Assembly (NCBI GenBank): GCA_017459635.1 | Contig: JAFUCO010000083.1 | Coordinates: forward strand, 1-56,241 | Source: Blautia sp. | GTDB taxonomy: Bacteria; Bacillota; Clostridia; Lachnospirales; Lachnospiraceae | Length of the DNA stretch: 56,241 bases | Direction: 5' to 3' | Shown here: positions 35,887 through 45,135 of the stretch, piece by piece | Position numbering within the stretch: position 1 is the first letter of the stretch | Layout of the letters: each line of letters starts with the position of its first letter | Notes under the pieces: generated by a model | What the model was told of the DNA's origin: nothing | The model's database searches: none | Seen by the model: the letters and a program-made list of their open reading frames with translations, nothing else | Position numbers and translations under genes: made by a program

Positions 35887-37134
35887 ATGAACGAAATAAG
35901 AAATCTGCTTATCGGCATCGATTTTGGAAAAGAGAATACGCAGGTCTGCTACTATGACCGTAAAGCGGAAGAGCCTTTATCCCTGTCACTTAAGGCCGGT
36001 GAGACCATGTACGAAGTGCCCACCAGTCTTTTAAAGCGAAGCGAGAGCAGCGGATATTCGCTCACTTCTAAAGAAGAGATCGATGCGCTCGAAGAAAGCA
36101 GCAGCCTTATAAGAAATCTTTATGATATAACCGGGCGGGCAGAGCCGGTGCGCCTTTCCGGGGAGGATAAACAGCCCTGGGAGCTGACAGCCGGTTTTCT
36201 GCAGGGAATACTGCGGTATCTTGGAGTCAGTGATATCGTGCGCAGCATCTCAGCTCTTGCGATAGCAGCAGAAGAACTCACTCCGGAGAGGGTGGGAAAT
36301 CTGAAAAAAGCAGCCTCATCCCTCGGATTTGATGAGAGCGCGGTATACCTTCTGGATTATGATGAATGCTTTTTCTACCATGTGATGACGCAGAAAAAGG
36401 AGATTCCTGCAAGGAACACAGCATGGTACAGCTTCAGCGGAAACACATGCTGCTTCCGTAAAATGATCCTGACTACAACAAAAAGGCCGGTACGTGTCAG
36501 CATTGGGGAAGCAGAGGAGATATCCCTTCCGGAGGAGCCTGAAAAAAGGGATGAGGCCTTCGCAATATTCGTCCAGAAAACCCTGGGACAGGAGATATAC
36601 TCCAGCATCCAGATCACCGGTGAAGGCTTTGACAGGGCCTGGGCAGTGCATTCAACGCGCATCCTCTGCTTCGGCAAACGTAAAGTGTACTACGGCAACA
36701 ACCTGTATGCCAGAGGCGCCTGCGCGATGCTGAAAGAGAAGCTTGAGAACCATGCCCTGAAGAACTATCTTTTTGAAAGCAGGTATCTTGTAAAAAGCGA
36801 AGTCGGGATGCACATGCGTGTGATGGGCGCAAATGCCTACTACACAATGATACGCAGCGGGAGCAACTGGTATGAATGCAAATGCAGCTGCGAGATACTT
36901 CTTGACGATGTAAATGAACTTGTTTTCGAAGTAACGATGGAGAATGAAGCTGACATAAGGCGGATAGCCATGAAGCTTCCGGGCCTGCCGGACAGGCCGC
37001 CAAAGGCCTCAAGGCTCAGGCTTGACCTTGAGTATATTTCACGAGAAAAATGCAGGATCCTGGTCACGGACCTTGGATTCGGCGAGATGTTCCCGTCGAG
37101 CGGCCTTACCTGGACCGAGACGGTGGAGTGGTAG
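35887..37134 (+). CDS. DUF5716-family actin/Hsp70-like protein with degenerate ATP site
   Basis: 415 residues. The N terminus LLIGIDFGKENTQVCYYD has the actin/Hsp70 phosphate-1 signature (compare Dna[14 protein letters not shown]). A ConnectI-like VYLLDYDECFFYHVM is near 155-170. The phosphate-2 position (WYSFSGNTC, near 180) lacks the usual DxGxGT acid. An adenosine-like motif appears near 243-284 (ITGEGFDRAW, then YYGNNLYARGACAML, like GGSTRVP...ALGA). The C-terminal 130 residues form a beta-rich domain unlike Hsp70. It may be a nucleotide-binding but weakly hydrolysing ATPase, or a pseudo-ATPase. Sits between the DUF5717 scaffold and a TPR-like gene. Confidence 0.72.
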   Translation: MNEIRNLLIGIDFGKENTQVCYYDRKAEEPLSLSLKAGETMYEVPTSLLKRSESSGYSLTSKEEIDALEESSSLIRNLYDITGRAEPVRLSGEDKQPWELTAGFLQGILRYLGVSDIVRSISALAIAAEELTPERVGNLKKAASSLGFDESAVYLLDYDECFFYHVMTQKKEIPARNTAWYSFSGNTCCFRKMILTTTKRPVRVSIGEAEEISLPEEPEKRDEAFAIFVQKTLGQEIYSSIQITGEGFDRAWAVHSTRILCFGKRKVYYGNNLYARGACAMLKEKLENHALKNYLFESRYLVKSEVGMHMRVMGANAYYTMIRSGSNWYECKCSCEILLDDVNELVFEVTMENEADIRRIAMKLPGLPDRPPKASRLRLDLEYISREKCRILVTDLGFGEMFPSSGLTWTETVEW

Positions 37135-37138
37135 TAAT

Positions 37139-37942
37139 ATGGGTGATTATATTCTTTGCCAGACCAGGAGGGCGGAAAAGCCCTTTTATCTGCAGCCGGT
37201 CAGGCTGAACATTTATTCTGTTGAAGAGCTGTGCTATTTCCTGGTAAACGACCTTTATCTTGTTGACAGCAGCGTGTTCTGCGAAGGCCTGGCCGAATGG
37301 CTTGAGAATGAGGCCGGGCTTTCAAAGCTTGCGGTGCGGCTGAGGCCTAAGCTCAGCAGATACACGGACATACAGGAGCTTATCTATCCGGTCCTTAAGG
37401 AGATCAATTATCTGACCTACGACGAGATGAAAAAATTCAGCGCCGCCATCCAGGTTTATCACAACGAATCGGCCTGCATGCGTGAGCGCAAAAAAGGCGA
37501 CAGCCTGGCCCGGAACGGTATCCTCGCGGATGCCATCCAGGTATATCAGGACCTGATCCACAGGATAGAGAAGGCTGAGCCCGGCCGGGAGATACCGGAG
37601 TCTGATTTTTCACTCATTCCGGTCCTTTATCACAATCTGGGGTGCGCGTTTTCCCGGCTTTTCCAGATGGAAAAAGCCGCCGAATGCTTCTGGGAGGCAT
37701 ACAGATGGACCGGCAGCAATGAAGATCTGTGCACCTACATGCTGGCCTACCGGAGCATAAAAACACCTCTTGAATACCAGAGCAGGCTTGCCGAACTGGG
37801 GGTTGAGGAGGAAGTCAGAAAAGAGATAAATGACCGCCTGGATGACTTCAGACGCAGGCCGGAGAGGCAGGTATATATACAGGATATAGATGAAATACTG
37901 ACAAAACTTACAGAAGAATATCACCGCAGTACCGGTTCATAA
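37139..37942 (+). CDS. TPR-like helical protein, third gene of the DUF5717/5716 module
   Basis: 267 residues, cytosolic, mostly helical. An N-terminal segment (YILCQTRRAEKPFYLQPVRLNIYSVEELCYFL) precedes helices with TPR-like spacing: KKGDSLARNGILADAIQVYQDLI near 120-142 and PVLYHNLGCAFSRLFQMEKAAECFWEAY near 160-190. A charged C terminus follows (DDFRRRPERQVYIQDIDEILTKLTEEY). The start at 37139 is 4 bases after the DUF5716 stop with GGTGGAG upstream. I do not recognise a named family; an adaptor role is inferred only from position and fold. Confidence 0.7.
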   Translation: MGDYILCQTRRAEKPFYLQPVRLNIYSVEELCYFLVNDLYLVDSSVFCEGLAEWLENEAGLSKLAVRLRPKLSRYTDIQELIYPVLKEINYLTYDEMKKFSAAIQVYHNESACMRERKKGDSLARNGILADAIQVYQDLIHRIEKAEPGREIPESDFSLIPVLYHNLGCAFSRLFQMEKAAECFWEAYRWTGSNEDLCTYMLAYRSIKTPLEYQSRLAELGVEEEVRKEINDRLDDFRRRPERQVYIQDIDEILTKLTEEYHRSTGS

Positions 37943-37955
37943 GCACCTTTTACAA

Positions 37956-37984
37956 TTGCTTTTCGGCCGATGGTGGTATATAAT
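37956..37984 (+). promoter_or_regulatory. Probable promoter for purC
   Basis: TTGCTT (37956-37961), 17-base spacer, TATAAT (37979-37984), about 100 bases before purC. The -35 box is poor. No guanine riboswitch or PurBox was recognised in the leader. Confidence 0.55.
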
Positions 37985-38082
37985 ATCTTTCGTTTGTAAT
38001 GATGAAAGCAGCGGGATGCGTGAAAGACCGCGCCCATGATGCACAGGCCGCACGGACTGTAACGAAAGGATCAGGTGTTTAA

Positions 38083-38787
38083 ATGGAAAAAAGAGAGCAG
38101 CTGTATGAAGGTAAGGCAAAAAAGGTTTATGCCACTGATGATCCGGATGTCGTAATCGTAAGCTACAAGGATGACGCCACCGCGTTCAACGGGGTCAAAA
38201 AAGGCACTATCCAGGGAAAAGGCGTGATCAACAACCGCATGACAAATCTTGTCTTCAGGAAATTTGAAGCTGCCGGTATCCCGACCCATTTTATAGAAGA
38301 ACTGAATGACAGGGAGACAGCCGTAAAAAAGGTTGAGATCGTTCCGCTTGAAGTGATCATACGTAATGTCGCTGCAGGAAGTTTTTCAAAGAGAATGGGA
38401 GTTGAAGAAGGAACAGCGCTTTTATGCCCGATCCTCGAGTTCAGCTACAAAAATGACGATCTTGGAGATCCGTTCATCAATGATGACTATGCACTTGCTC
38501 TGGGCCTTGCGACTAAGGAAGAAATAGACAAGATCAGGGAATACACTCTTAAGATCAACGAAATAATGAAGGAATACTTCCTCGGAGCAGGAATGAAGCT
38601 GATCGATTTCAAGATCGAATTCGGCAGATACAAAGGCGATATCATCCTTGCGGATGAGGTCTCACCGGACACCTGCCGTCTGTGGGATGTAAACACAAAT
38701 GAGAAGCTCGATAAGGACCGTTTCCGCCGTGACCTTGGAAACGTAGAAGAAGCTTACAACGAAGTGTTCCACCGCCTGGGACTTTGA
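38083..38787 (+). CDS. purC: SAICAR synthetase
   Basis: Phosphoribosylaminoimidazole-succinocarboxamide synthase: CAIR + aspartate + ATP to SAICAR. 234 residues, normal length. Motifs: [70 protein letters not shown], and [14 protein letters not shown]. Followed after 34 bases by purB, the next step of the pathway. Confidence 0.97.
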   Translation: MEKREQLYEGKAKKVYATDDPDVVIVSYKDDATAFNGVKKGTIQGKGVINNRMTNLVFRKFEAAGIPTHFIEELNDRETAVKKVEIVPLEVIIRNVAAGSFSKRMGVEEGTALLCPILEFSYKNDDLGDPFINDDYALALGLATKEEIDKIREYTLKINEIMKEYFLGAGMKLIDFKIEFGRYKGDIILADEVSPDTCRLWDVNTNEKLDKDRFRRDLGNVEEAYNEVFHRLGL

Positions 38788-38791
38788 TCAA

Positions 38792-38824
38792 AGGAGAGAA
38801 ACGCGCCTGAAAAGCGCGAAAATG
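38792..38824 (+). promoter_or_regulatory. Hairpin between ribosome site and start codon of purB
   Basis: AGGAG (38792-38796) lies 25 bases before the ATG at 38822, too far for normal initiation, but CGCGC/GCGCG (38802-38806 with 38814-38818) folds out 17 bases and brings the spacing to 8. This looks like a structure-bridged ribosome site. Confidence 0.6.
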
Positions 38825-40264
38825 ATAAATATGAGTACAGACAGATATGTAAGCCCGCTCTCCGAGCGGTATGCAAGCAGGGAGATGCAGTATATCTTTT
38901 CGCCCGACATGAAGTTCCGCACCTGGCGAAGGCTGTGGATAGCTCTTGCCGAGACAGAGAAGGAGCTGGGACTTCCCATCACGGATGAACAGATAGCCGA
39001 GATGAAGGAACATGCCGAGGATATCAACTATGAGGAAGCCAAAGCGCGTGAAAAGGTTGTGCGGCACGATGTGATGTCGCACGTATATGCATACGGGCTG
39101 CAGTGCCCGAAGGCAAAAGGCATCATCCACCTTGGCGCGACCTCGTGCTATGTGGGTGACAATACCGACATCATCGTTATGCGCGAAGCGCTCCTGCTTG
39201 TCCGCAAAAAGCTGGTGAACGTCATAGCTTCACTTGCCTCATTTGCGGATAAATACAAGGCACAGCCTACGCTTGCCTTTACTCATTTCCAGCCGGCACA
39301 GCCGACTACAGTGGGCAAAAGGGCCGCTCTCTGGATCCAGGAATTCATGATGGATCTGGAGGACCTTGAGTATGTTCTTGGAACACTTAAGCTGCTCGGC
39401 TCCAAAGGCACCACCGGCACACAGGCAAGCTTTCTGGAGCTTTTCGAGGGGGATCAGGAGACCATCGACAGGATAGATCCGATGATCGCCGAAAAAATGG
39501 GCTTTGATAAATGTGTGGCCGTTTCAGGACAGACCTATTCAAGGAAGACTGATACAAGAGTTCTTAACATCCTTGCCGGGATTGCTGCAAGCGCCCACAA
39601 GATGTCTAATGATATAAGGCTGCTGCAGCACCTGAAGGAAGTGGAAGAGCCCTTCGAAAAAAGCCAGATAGGCTCTTCCGCCATGGCATATAAAAGGAAC
39701 CCCATGAGGAGCGAGCGTATTGCGTCGTTGTCACGGTTCGTCATGGTGGATGCGCTTAACCCGGCGATCACATCTGCATCGCAGTGGTTTGAACGCACCC
39801 TGGACGACTCCGCCAATAAGCGTCTCAGCATTCCTGAAGGCTTCCTTGCAGTGGACGGCATACTTGACCTGTGTCTGAACGTGACAGAAGGCCTGGTGGT
39901 CTATCCAAAGGTTTTACACAGCCATCTTATGGCGGAGCTTCCGTTCATGGCTACTGAAAACATTATGATGGATGCGGTAAAGGAAGGCGGCGACAGGCAG
40001 GAGCTTCACGAAAGAATACGGGAGATGTCAATGGAGGCCGGAAGGAACGTCAAGGAAAACGGGCTTCCAAACAATCTGCTTGATCTGATAGCCGGGGACA
40101 GCGCCTTCAATCTTACGAAAGAACAGCTTGAGGCAGCGATGGATCCGGCACGCTATACAGGAAGGGCAAAGGAACAGACGGAGGCCTTCTTAAGTGGAGA
40201 AGTCAGGGAAGTACTTGATTCACATAAGGAGCTTCTGGGACTGCATGCCGAGATTTCTGTATGA
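38822..40264 (+). CDS. purB: Adenylosuccinate lyase
   Basis: Cleaves SAICAR to AICAR and adenylosuccinate to AMP, with release of fumarate. 480 residues from 38822, or 477 from the ATG at 38831, which gives the MSTDRYVSPL N terminus I would expect. Fumarase/aspartase superfamily signatures: HLGATSCYVGDNTD, THFQPAQPTTVGKR (catalytic His), and the flexible loop SSAMAYKRNPMRSER (catalytic Ser). Together with purC and purA it covers the aspartate-dependent purine steps. Confidence 0.96.
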   Translation: MINMSTDRYVSPLSERYASREMQYIFSPDMKFRTWRRLWIALAETEKELGLPITDEQIAEMKEHAEDINYEEAKAREKVVRHDVMSHVYAYGLQCPKAKGIIHLGATSCYVGDNTDIIVMREALLLVRKKLVNVIASLASFADKYKAQPTLAFTHFQPAQPTTVGKRAALWIQEFMMDLEDLEYVLGTLKLLGSKGTTGTQASFLELFEGDQETIDRIDPMIAEKMGFDKCVAVSGQTYSRKTDTRVLNILAGIAASAHKMSNDIRLLQHLKEVEEPFEKSQIGSSAMAYKRNPMRSERIASLSRFVMVDALNPAITSASQWFERTLDDSANKRLSIPEGFLAVDGILDLCLNVTEGLVVYPKVLHSHLMAELPFMATENIMMDAVKEGGDRQELHERIREMSMEAGRNVKENGLPNNLLDLIAGDSAFNLTKEQLEAAMDPARYTGRAKEQTEAFLSGEVREVLDSHKELLGLHAEISV

Positions 40265-40324
40265 CATTACGCGTATAAATGATCATACAACGTATGAATA
40301 TCTGTACCGCATACAAATGATCAT
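40257..40324 (+). repeat. Duplicated purB gene end (period about 38)
   Basis: GCGTATAAATGATCAT (40271-40286) recurs as GCATACAAATGATCAT (40309-40324), each preceded by a TGTATGA/CGTATGA block; the first of these contains the purB stop TGA. The 111-base purB-purA spacer is mostly this repeat plus a TATAAT-like box at 40352-40357. Confidence 0.65.
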
Positions 40325-40375
40325 TCTTCACATGATCAATCATATCGTGTATATAATAAGCGAGGTGTAATAAAA

Positions 40376-41650
40376 ATGGTTAAGGCTGTTGTCGGAGCCA
40401 ACTGGGGTGACGAAGGAAAGGGTAAGATTACAGACATGCTGGCACAGGAAGCCGATATTATCGTGCGCTTCCAGGGCGGGGCAAACGCGGGTCATACCAT
40501 CGTCAACGATTATGGCAAGTTTGCACTGCATACACTGCCGTCGGGCGTTTTTTACAGCCACACAACAAGCATTATCGGTAATGGAGTGGCACTCAACATT
40601 CCGGTGTTTTTTAAAGAATACAATGATATAGTGAGCCGCGGGGTTCCGGCACCAAAGATCCTCATCTCCGACAGGGCGCAGATAGTAATGCCCTATCATA
40701 TCCTGTTTGACCAGTATGAGGAAGAGAGGCTTGCGGGGAAATCCTTCGGATCGACAAAATCGGGCATAGCCCCGTTTTACTCGGACAAATTTGCCAAGAT
40801 CGGTTTTCAGGTGAGTGAGCTGTTTGACACAGATCACCTTAAGGACAAGCTGAAAAGAGTGATCGAGACCAAGAACGTACTTCTTGAGCATCTGTATCAC
40901 AAACCTCTGCTTGACTCCGACGAACTCCTGGAAGAAATGCTTCGTTATCGTGATATGGTTTCTCCATATGTGTGCGACGTATCATCCTTCCTGTGGCAGG
41001 CGATAAAGGACGGAAAGGATATCCTTCTTGAGGGACAGCTTGGCTCTCTTAAGGATCCGGATCACGGAATATATCCGATGGTCACTTCCTCGTCAACACT
41101 GGCGGCGTACGGAGCCATTGGCGCCGGGCTTCCGCCGTACGAAATAAAGAAGATCATAACCGTATGCAAGGCCTATTCAAGCGCCGTAGGTGCAGGAGCA
41201 TTTGTATCCGAGATCTTCGGGGATGAGGCGGACGAGCTCAGAAGGCGCGGCGGCGACGGCGGCGAGTACGGCGCAACCACCGGCAGGCCCAGGCGTATGG
41301 GATGGTTTGACTGCGTGGCCTCAAAGTACGGCTGCCGGATACAGGGAACCACCGATGTTGCCTTCACAGTCCTCGATGTGCTCGGGTATCTGGATGAGAT
41401 ACCGGTCTGCGTTGGATATGAGATAGACGGAAAAGTTACAACGGACTTCCCGACAACCAGCCTGCTTGAGAAAGCGAAGCCGGTGCTTAAGGTCCTGCCG
41501 GGATGGAAAACTGACATCCGCGGCATACGAAGTTATGCCGACCTTCCGGAAAACTGCAGGAATTACATTGAGTTTATCGAAGAGCAGATCGGCTTCCCGA
41601 TCACCATGGTTAGCAACGGACCGGGCAGAAACGATATCATATACAGATAA
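40376..41650 (+). CDS. purA: Adenylosuccinate synthetase
   Basis: IMP + aspartate + GTP to adenylosuccinate, the first step to AMP. 424 residues. N-terminal GANWGDEGKGKITD GTP-binding loop, GGANAGHT with the catalytic His, GTTDVAFTVLDVLGYLDEIPVCVGYE and the GxxGGEYGATTGRPRRMGWFD segment. GAGGTG ribosome site. It follows purB, whose second reaction uses its product. Confidence 0.96.
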   Translation: MVKAVVGANWGDEGKGKITDMLAQEADIIVRFQGGANAGHTIVNDYGKFALHTLPSGVFYSHTTSIIGNGVALNIPVFFKEYNDIVSRGVPAPKILISDRAQIVMPYHILFDQYEEERLAGKSFGSTKSGIAPFYSDKFAKIGFQVSELFDTDHLKDKLKRVIETKNVLLEHLYHKPLLDSDELLEEMLRYRDMVSPYVCDVSSFLWQAIKDGKDILLEGQLGSLKDPDHGIYPMVTSSSTLAAYGAIGAGLPPYEIKKIITVCKAYSSAVGAGAFVSEIFGDEADELRRRGGDGGEYGATTGRPRRMGWFDCVASKYGCRIQGTTDVAFTVLDVLGYLDEIPVCVGYEIDGKVTTDFPTTSLLEKAKPVLKVLPGWKTDIRGIRSYADLPENCRNYIEFIEEQIGFPITMVSNGPGRNDIIYR

Positions 41651-41685
41651 TAAAGCAGCTTCATAATGATTTTGGTAAACTGATT

Positions 41686-42498
41686 ATGGAAAAGATGAAA
41701 AGGATCCTGGCTGTTATAGGTATCGCTGCTGTTCTTGCCGCTGCCTGTCTTCCGATGATTTTTGCAGGAGGAACAGGAGAGGGATCGGCAGGACGCTTTA
41801 TCGGGGCAGCAGCGGCAGCCGTGTTTATTCCGATCCTGGTATATATATGTATGATGGCTGTGAGAGTGTTCGGGCCTGGAAAGAACAGGACAGGCCAGGT
41901 TAAAAACGTAATATTTGACATAGGAAACGTCCTCATGAAATTCGGCTGGGAGGATTACCTGGACGGCTACGGCTTCCCGGAGGAAAAAAGGGAACGCCTG
42001 GCCGATGCGATCTTCAGAAATTCTCTCTGGAACGAGAGAGACCGTGGAAGCATGACGGAGGAAGAGTACAGAAAAGCCTTCGTAGCAGCCGCACCGGAAT
42101 ATGAACAGGATGTAATAGAGATTATAGAAAGATCTCCTGAATGCATCCATCTGTTCCCGTACAGCGCGACATGGCTTCAGTATCTTAAGGAACGCGGGTT
42201 CAATACCTTTATCCTGTCCAATTACAGCGCCTACATGCTTGAGCACACACGGAAGGATATGGCGTTTCTGAAGTTTGCCGATGGGGCGGTGTTCTCCTGT
42301 GAAGAAAAAATGATAAAACCTGAAGAGGATATCTACAGGACCCTGCTTTCAAGGTACGGCCTGAAGCCTGAGGAGTGTGTTTTTATAGACGACAGAAAGG
42401 ACAATGTGGATACCGCATTGCGGCTTGGAATGAAAGGCATTGTATTTAAGGGCTTTAAAGAAGCGGCAGCAAAGCTTGAGGAGCTCGGTGTAAAATAA
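41686..42498 (+). CDS. HAD-family hydrolase with N-terminal membrane anchor
   Basis: 270 residues. The first 65 hold two hydrophobic helices (about 5-27 and 37-62), so the enzyme is probably membrane tethered with the catalytic part inside. The HAD core starts near 74: NVIFDIGNVLMKFGW (motif I; the usual DxD is DIG, with Asp and a Gly in place of the second Asp, as in several GMP/AMP-type subfamily IA members), FILSNYS (motif II), Lys in KMIKPEEDIY (motif III) and FIDDRKDNV (motif IV). Substrate unknown. No clear ribosome site; ATG 41695 is an alternative. Confidence 0.8.
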   Translation: MEKMKRILAVIGIAAVLAAACLPMIFAGGTGEGSAGRFIGAAAAAVFIPILVYICMMAVRVFGPGKNRTGQVKNVIFDIGNVLMKFGWEDYLDGYGFPEEKRERLADAIFRNSLWNERDRGSMTEEEYRKAFVAAAPEYEQDVIEIIERSPECIHLFPYSATWLQYLKERGFNTFILSNYSAYMLEHTRKDMAFLKFADGAVFSCEEKMIKPEEDIYRTLLSRYGLKPEECVFIDDRKDNVDTALRLGMKGIVFKGFKEAAAKLEELGVK

Positions 42499-42622
42499 TG
42501 ATGCATCCTCCGGCAGACGCTTTTATAGAGTGCCGGGACGTGCCTGCAAACCTGAGCGCATCCGGGCACAGATACGAACGTTTTACGAAATAACACGACA
42601 GACAGATTGAAGGGAAATATAA

Positions 42623-43132
42623 ATGAGCGATAAGACATTACTGGAACAGTGGAGAGAAATTGGATATAACCAGAACGCAGACAGGAAAGAACTGGAAAAA
42701 CTGTGGGAAAAGTATTTTGAGATAGAAAAAGGCATATATGCACAGCTTCTCGAGAATCCGGATGAGGAAGTAAAGGGCACAGTAAAGGAACTGGCAGAGA
42801 AGTACGGACAGACCGTCCTTACCATGGCAGGATTTCTCGACGGAATCAATGACAGCCTCAAAACCCCTAACCCTATCGAAACCATGGATGAGGATACAGA
42901 GGTTTCTCTTGCCTTCGACAAGGAGCTTCTTTATAAGAACATGGTGGAAGCCGGCGCGGAATGGCTCTACAAGCTGCCGCAGTGGGACAGCATCTTCACG
43001 GAAGAAAAGAGAACCGAGCTGTACAGGGAACAGAAAAAGTCACATACGATCGTTAAACCGCACAAAATAGGCCGCAATGATCCGTGCCCCTGCGGAAGCG
43101 GCAAGAAGTATAAATACTGCTGCGGAAGATAA
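42623..43132 (+). CDS. SEC-C zinc-motif protein
   Basis: 169-residue soluble protein. A charged helical body ([44 protein letters not shown]) ends in a SEC-C zinc-binding motif ([21 protein letters not shown]) like the one at the SecA C terminus. Such stand-alone proteins may bind SecB-like or ribosomal partners, but no specific function can be assigned. Ribosome site GAAGGG. Last gene before a convergent terminator. Confidence 0.85.
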   Translation: MSDKTLLEQWREIGYNQNADRKELEKLWEKYFEIEKGIYAQLLENPDEEVKGTVKELAEKYGQTVLTMAGFLDGINDSLKTPNPIETMDEDTEVSLAFDKELLYKNMVEAGAEWLYKLPQWDSIFTEEKRTELYREQKKSHTIVKPHKIGRNDPCPCGSGKKYKYCCGR

Positions 43133-43187
43133 AGGGCACCTTCAAGGCACAATGCCGGGAATAGGGGTCATTTGACGTGCTTATCAT

Positions 43188-43240
43188 GGGACTGTGAAGA
43201 AAAAGGGCCGGAAGCCTCAACTTCACAGCCCTTTGATTTT
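43188..43240 (+). terminator. Terminator between the SEC-C gene and aroE
   Basis: CTGTGAAG (43192-43199) pairs with CTTCACAG (43221-43228), extended by GGG/CCC with a bulged A, then TTTGATTTT. An A run in the loop and downstream AT-rich DNA suit use from either strand. Same stem sequence as the terminator at 1497. Confidence 0.75.
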
Positions 43241-43348
43241 ATTATAATTAAAGAAAAAGCTTCCGGCGGATACCGGGGAATCCCCCGCATAGCCGGACTG
43301 AGGGCAGCAAACCGGTTAACGGCTGCACAGCAGGTAATATAAAGCGTA

Positions 43349-44239
43349 TCACTGCCGGCCAAAGTACTTTGCCCTGATGATATCGACCGGCATGTCTCTG
43401 CCCGTAAAAAGGCGGAACGCTTCAGCCCCCTGATAGAGCAGCATGTACATTCCGTTGAAGGTTTTGCACCCTGCGCCTTCAGCTTCGCGAAGAAGCCTTG
43501 TCCTCATCGGGTGATAAATGACATCAGCCACGGTAAGATGTGAATCAAACAAGGAAGTGTCTTCAATAATGGACTCATCCTCATGAGGCGACATTCCGAC
43601 CGAGGTAGCGTTGATGAGCAGTGAACTCCTCTGCAGCGAGCTTTTAAGCTCAGCCTTGTCAGCATTATCAAAAACATTGACACGGCAGCCTGTTTTTGAA
43701 GAGATAAGCTTTGCGGTCCGCTGAGTGCGCCCGTAAAACCTGCTCTGAGGACGGACAAAAATGTTCAGCTCGGATATACCGTCAATCGCAGCCTGAACAG
43801 AGATGGCCGAAGCGGCGCCGCCTCCTCCCATAAGTGTAAAGACAGAGCCGGGCACTGTGATGCCGGCGTCACGCACAGACTGCATGAATCCGATACCGTC
43901 CGTGTTGTATCCCGAAAGCATGCCGTTCTCGTTGACCACGGTATTGACGGCTCCGATAAGTTCGGCAGACAGTGACAGCCTGTCAAGAAGCGGTATTATA
44001 CAGGTCTTGTTCGGCATTGTAAGGTTAAAGCCTGCTATGCCGCACTCCTTAAGTCCGCTGACAGCGCGTTCCAGTGATCCCTCGCCCACCTCAAAACAAA
44101 GATATACATAATCAAGGCCGAGGATGCGGAAGGACTCATTATGCATAAGAGGAGAAATACTGTGCCTTACAGGAGAACCCAGAAGCCCTGTCAGGCGGGT
44201 GCTTCCGGTGATGCGGCAGCCTGAATCTGATATGTCCAT
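43349..44239 (-). CDS. aroE: Shikimate dehydrogenase
   Basis: NADPH-dependent reduction of 3-dehydroshikimate to shikimate. 296 residues on the minus strand. LLGSPVRHSISPLMHN shikimate-binding segment, the catalytic Lys in NLTMPNKTCIIPLLD, NTVVNENGMLSGYNTDGIGF, the GGGGAASAIS dinucleotide-binding loop, NATSVGMSP, and MLLYQGAEAFRLFTG at the end. ATG at 44239 with a GGGAGG site. Divergent from aroD, with 114 bases between. Confidence 0.96.
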   Translation of the reverse strand: MDISDSGCRITGSTRLTGLLGSPVRHSISPLMHNESFRILGLDYVYLCFEVGEGSLERAVSGLKECGIAGFNLTMPNKTCIIPLLDRLSLSAELIGAVNTVVNENGMLSGYNTDGIGFMQSVRDAGITVPGSVFTLMGGGGAASAISVQAAIDGISELNIFVRPQSRFYGRTQRTAKLISSKTGCRVNVFDNADKAELKSSLQRSSLLINATSVGMSPHEDESIIEDTSLFDSHLTVADVIYHPMRTRLLREAEGAGCKTFNGMYMLLYQGAEAFRLFTGRDMPVDIIRAKYFGRQ

Positions 44240-44353
44240 ATAAAAAACCTCCCTTCGGGCATATAAAAAAACCTGCAGCTGCTAAGAAAGCACTATGCAG
44301 TTAAAGATTTACCTGAGTATTATAGCATGTATTAAGCAAGAAAGGAATCCTTT

Positions 44354-45124
44354 ATGACTAAGCCATTATACGTACGAAATATCCCTTTAGGAGATGAGAT
44401 GCCGCAGATATGTGTTCCGCTTACCGGAAACACCATCTCGGAGATCACCAGCCAGGCTGAAAGGGCGGCAGCTGCCGGAGCAGATCTGATCGAATGGCGG
44501 ATGGACCTGTGGAAGGAGCCCTGCTCCGAGGATTCCCTGGAAGAAGCCCTGTTTAAGATTGCGGGAGCCGCACCGGAAACACCCCTTATCTTCACAATAA
44601 GGACAAAGGAAGAAGGAGGCAGCTTTGAAAACGTCGGCGACGAATATGAAAGGCTGAACCAGATAGCGGCAGGAAGCGGCAGGGCAGACATGATAGATGT
44701 TGAGTACTTAAGGGATCCTGAAACGATGAAGCCGCTGATACAGAAGCTAAAGTCACTTGGAGTCTGCACCATAGCCTCCACACATGATTTTGACAAGACA
44801 GATGATGAAGAGACCCTGCTGTCAAAATACCGCATGATGGACGAATCCGGCGCTGATGTGCTTAAGATGGCCGTGATGCCGCATGGCGACTCCGATACGC
44901 AGAGACTTATCGAATGCACGCGCATAGCTTCATCAGAGATAACGGAAAAGCCGGTGATAGCGATGGCCATGGGAAGTGAGGGAACCAGAAGCCGCATCGA
45001 GGGAGAGACCTTCGGCTCATGCGTGACCTTCGGAACCCTGGATCAGGCCTCCGCCCCCGGACAGCTGCCGGTGGCAGAACTCAGAGAAAAGATAGAAGAA
45101 GTACACAGGCACTTTTCTTTATGA
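44354..45124 (+). CDS. aroD: 3-dehydroquinate dehydratase, type I
   Basis: Schiff-base enzyme converting 3-dehydroquinate to 3-dehydroshikimate, the substrate of AroE. 256 residues: ICVPLTGNTISE, DLIEWRMDLW, the catalytic His in STHDFDKT, the Schiff-base Lys in VLKMAVMP, and the closing loop GSEGTRSRI...SAPGQLPV. Divergent from aroE across a short spacer, which implies joint regulation. GAAAGGA ribosome site. Confidence 0.96.
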   Translation: MTKPLYVRNIPLGDEMPQICVPLTGNTISEITSQAERAAAAGADLIEWRMDLWKEPCSEDSLEEALFKIAGAAPETPLIFTIRTKEEGGSFENVGDEYERLNQIAAGSGRADMIDVEYLRDPETMKPLIQKLKSLGVCTIASTHDFDKTDDEETLLSKYRMMDESGADVLKMAVMPHGDSDTQRLIECTRIASSEITEKPVIAMAMGSEGTRSRIEGETFGSCVTFGTLDQASAPGQLPVAELREKIEEVHRHFSL

Positions 45125-45135
45125 TAAAGCTCTGT

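Noticed and set aside
35887-37134. A second functional Hsp70/DnaK
   Set aside because: The phosphate-2 acid is missing, there is no substrate-binding domain, and the C-terminal domain is unrelated.
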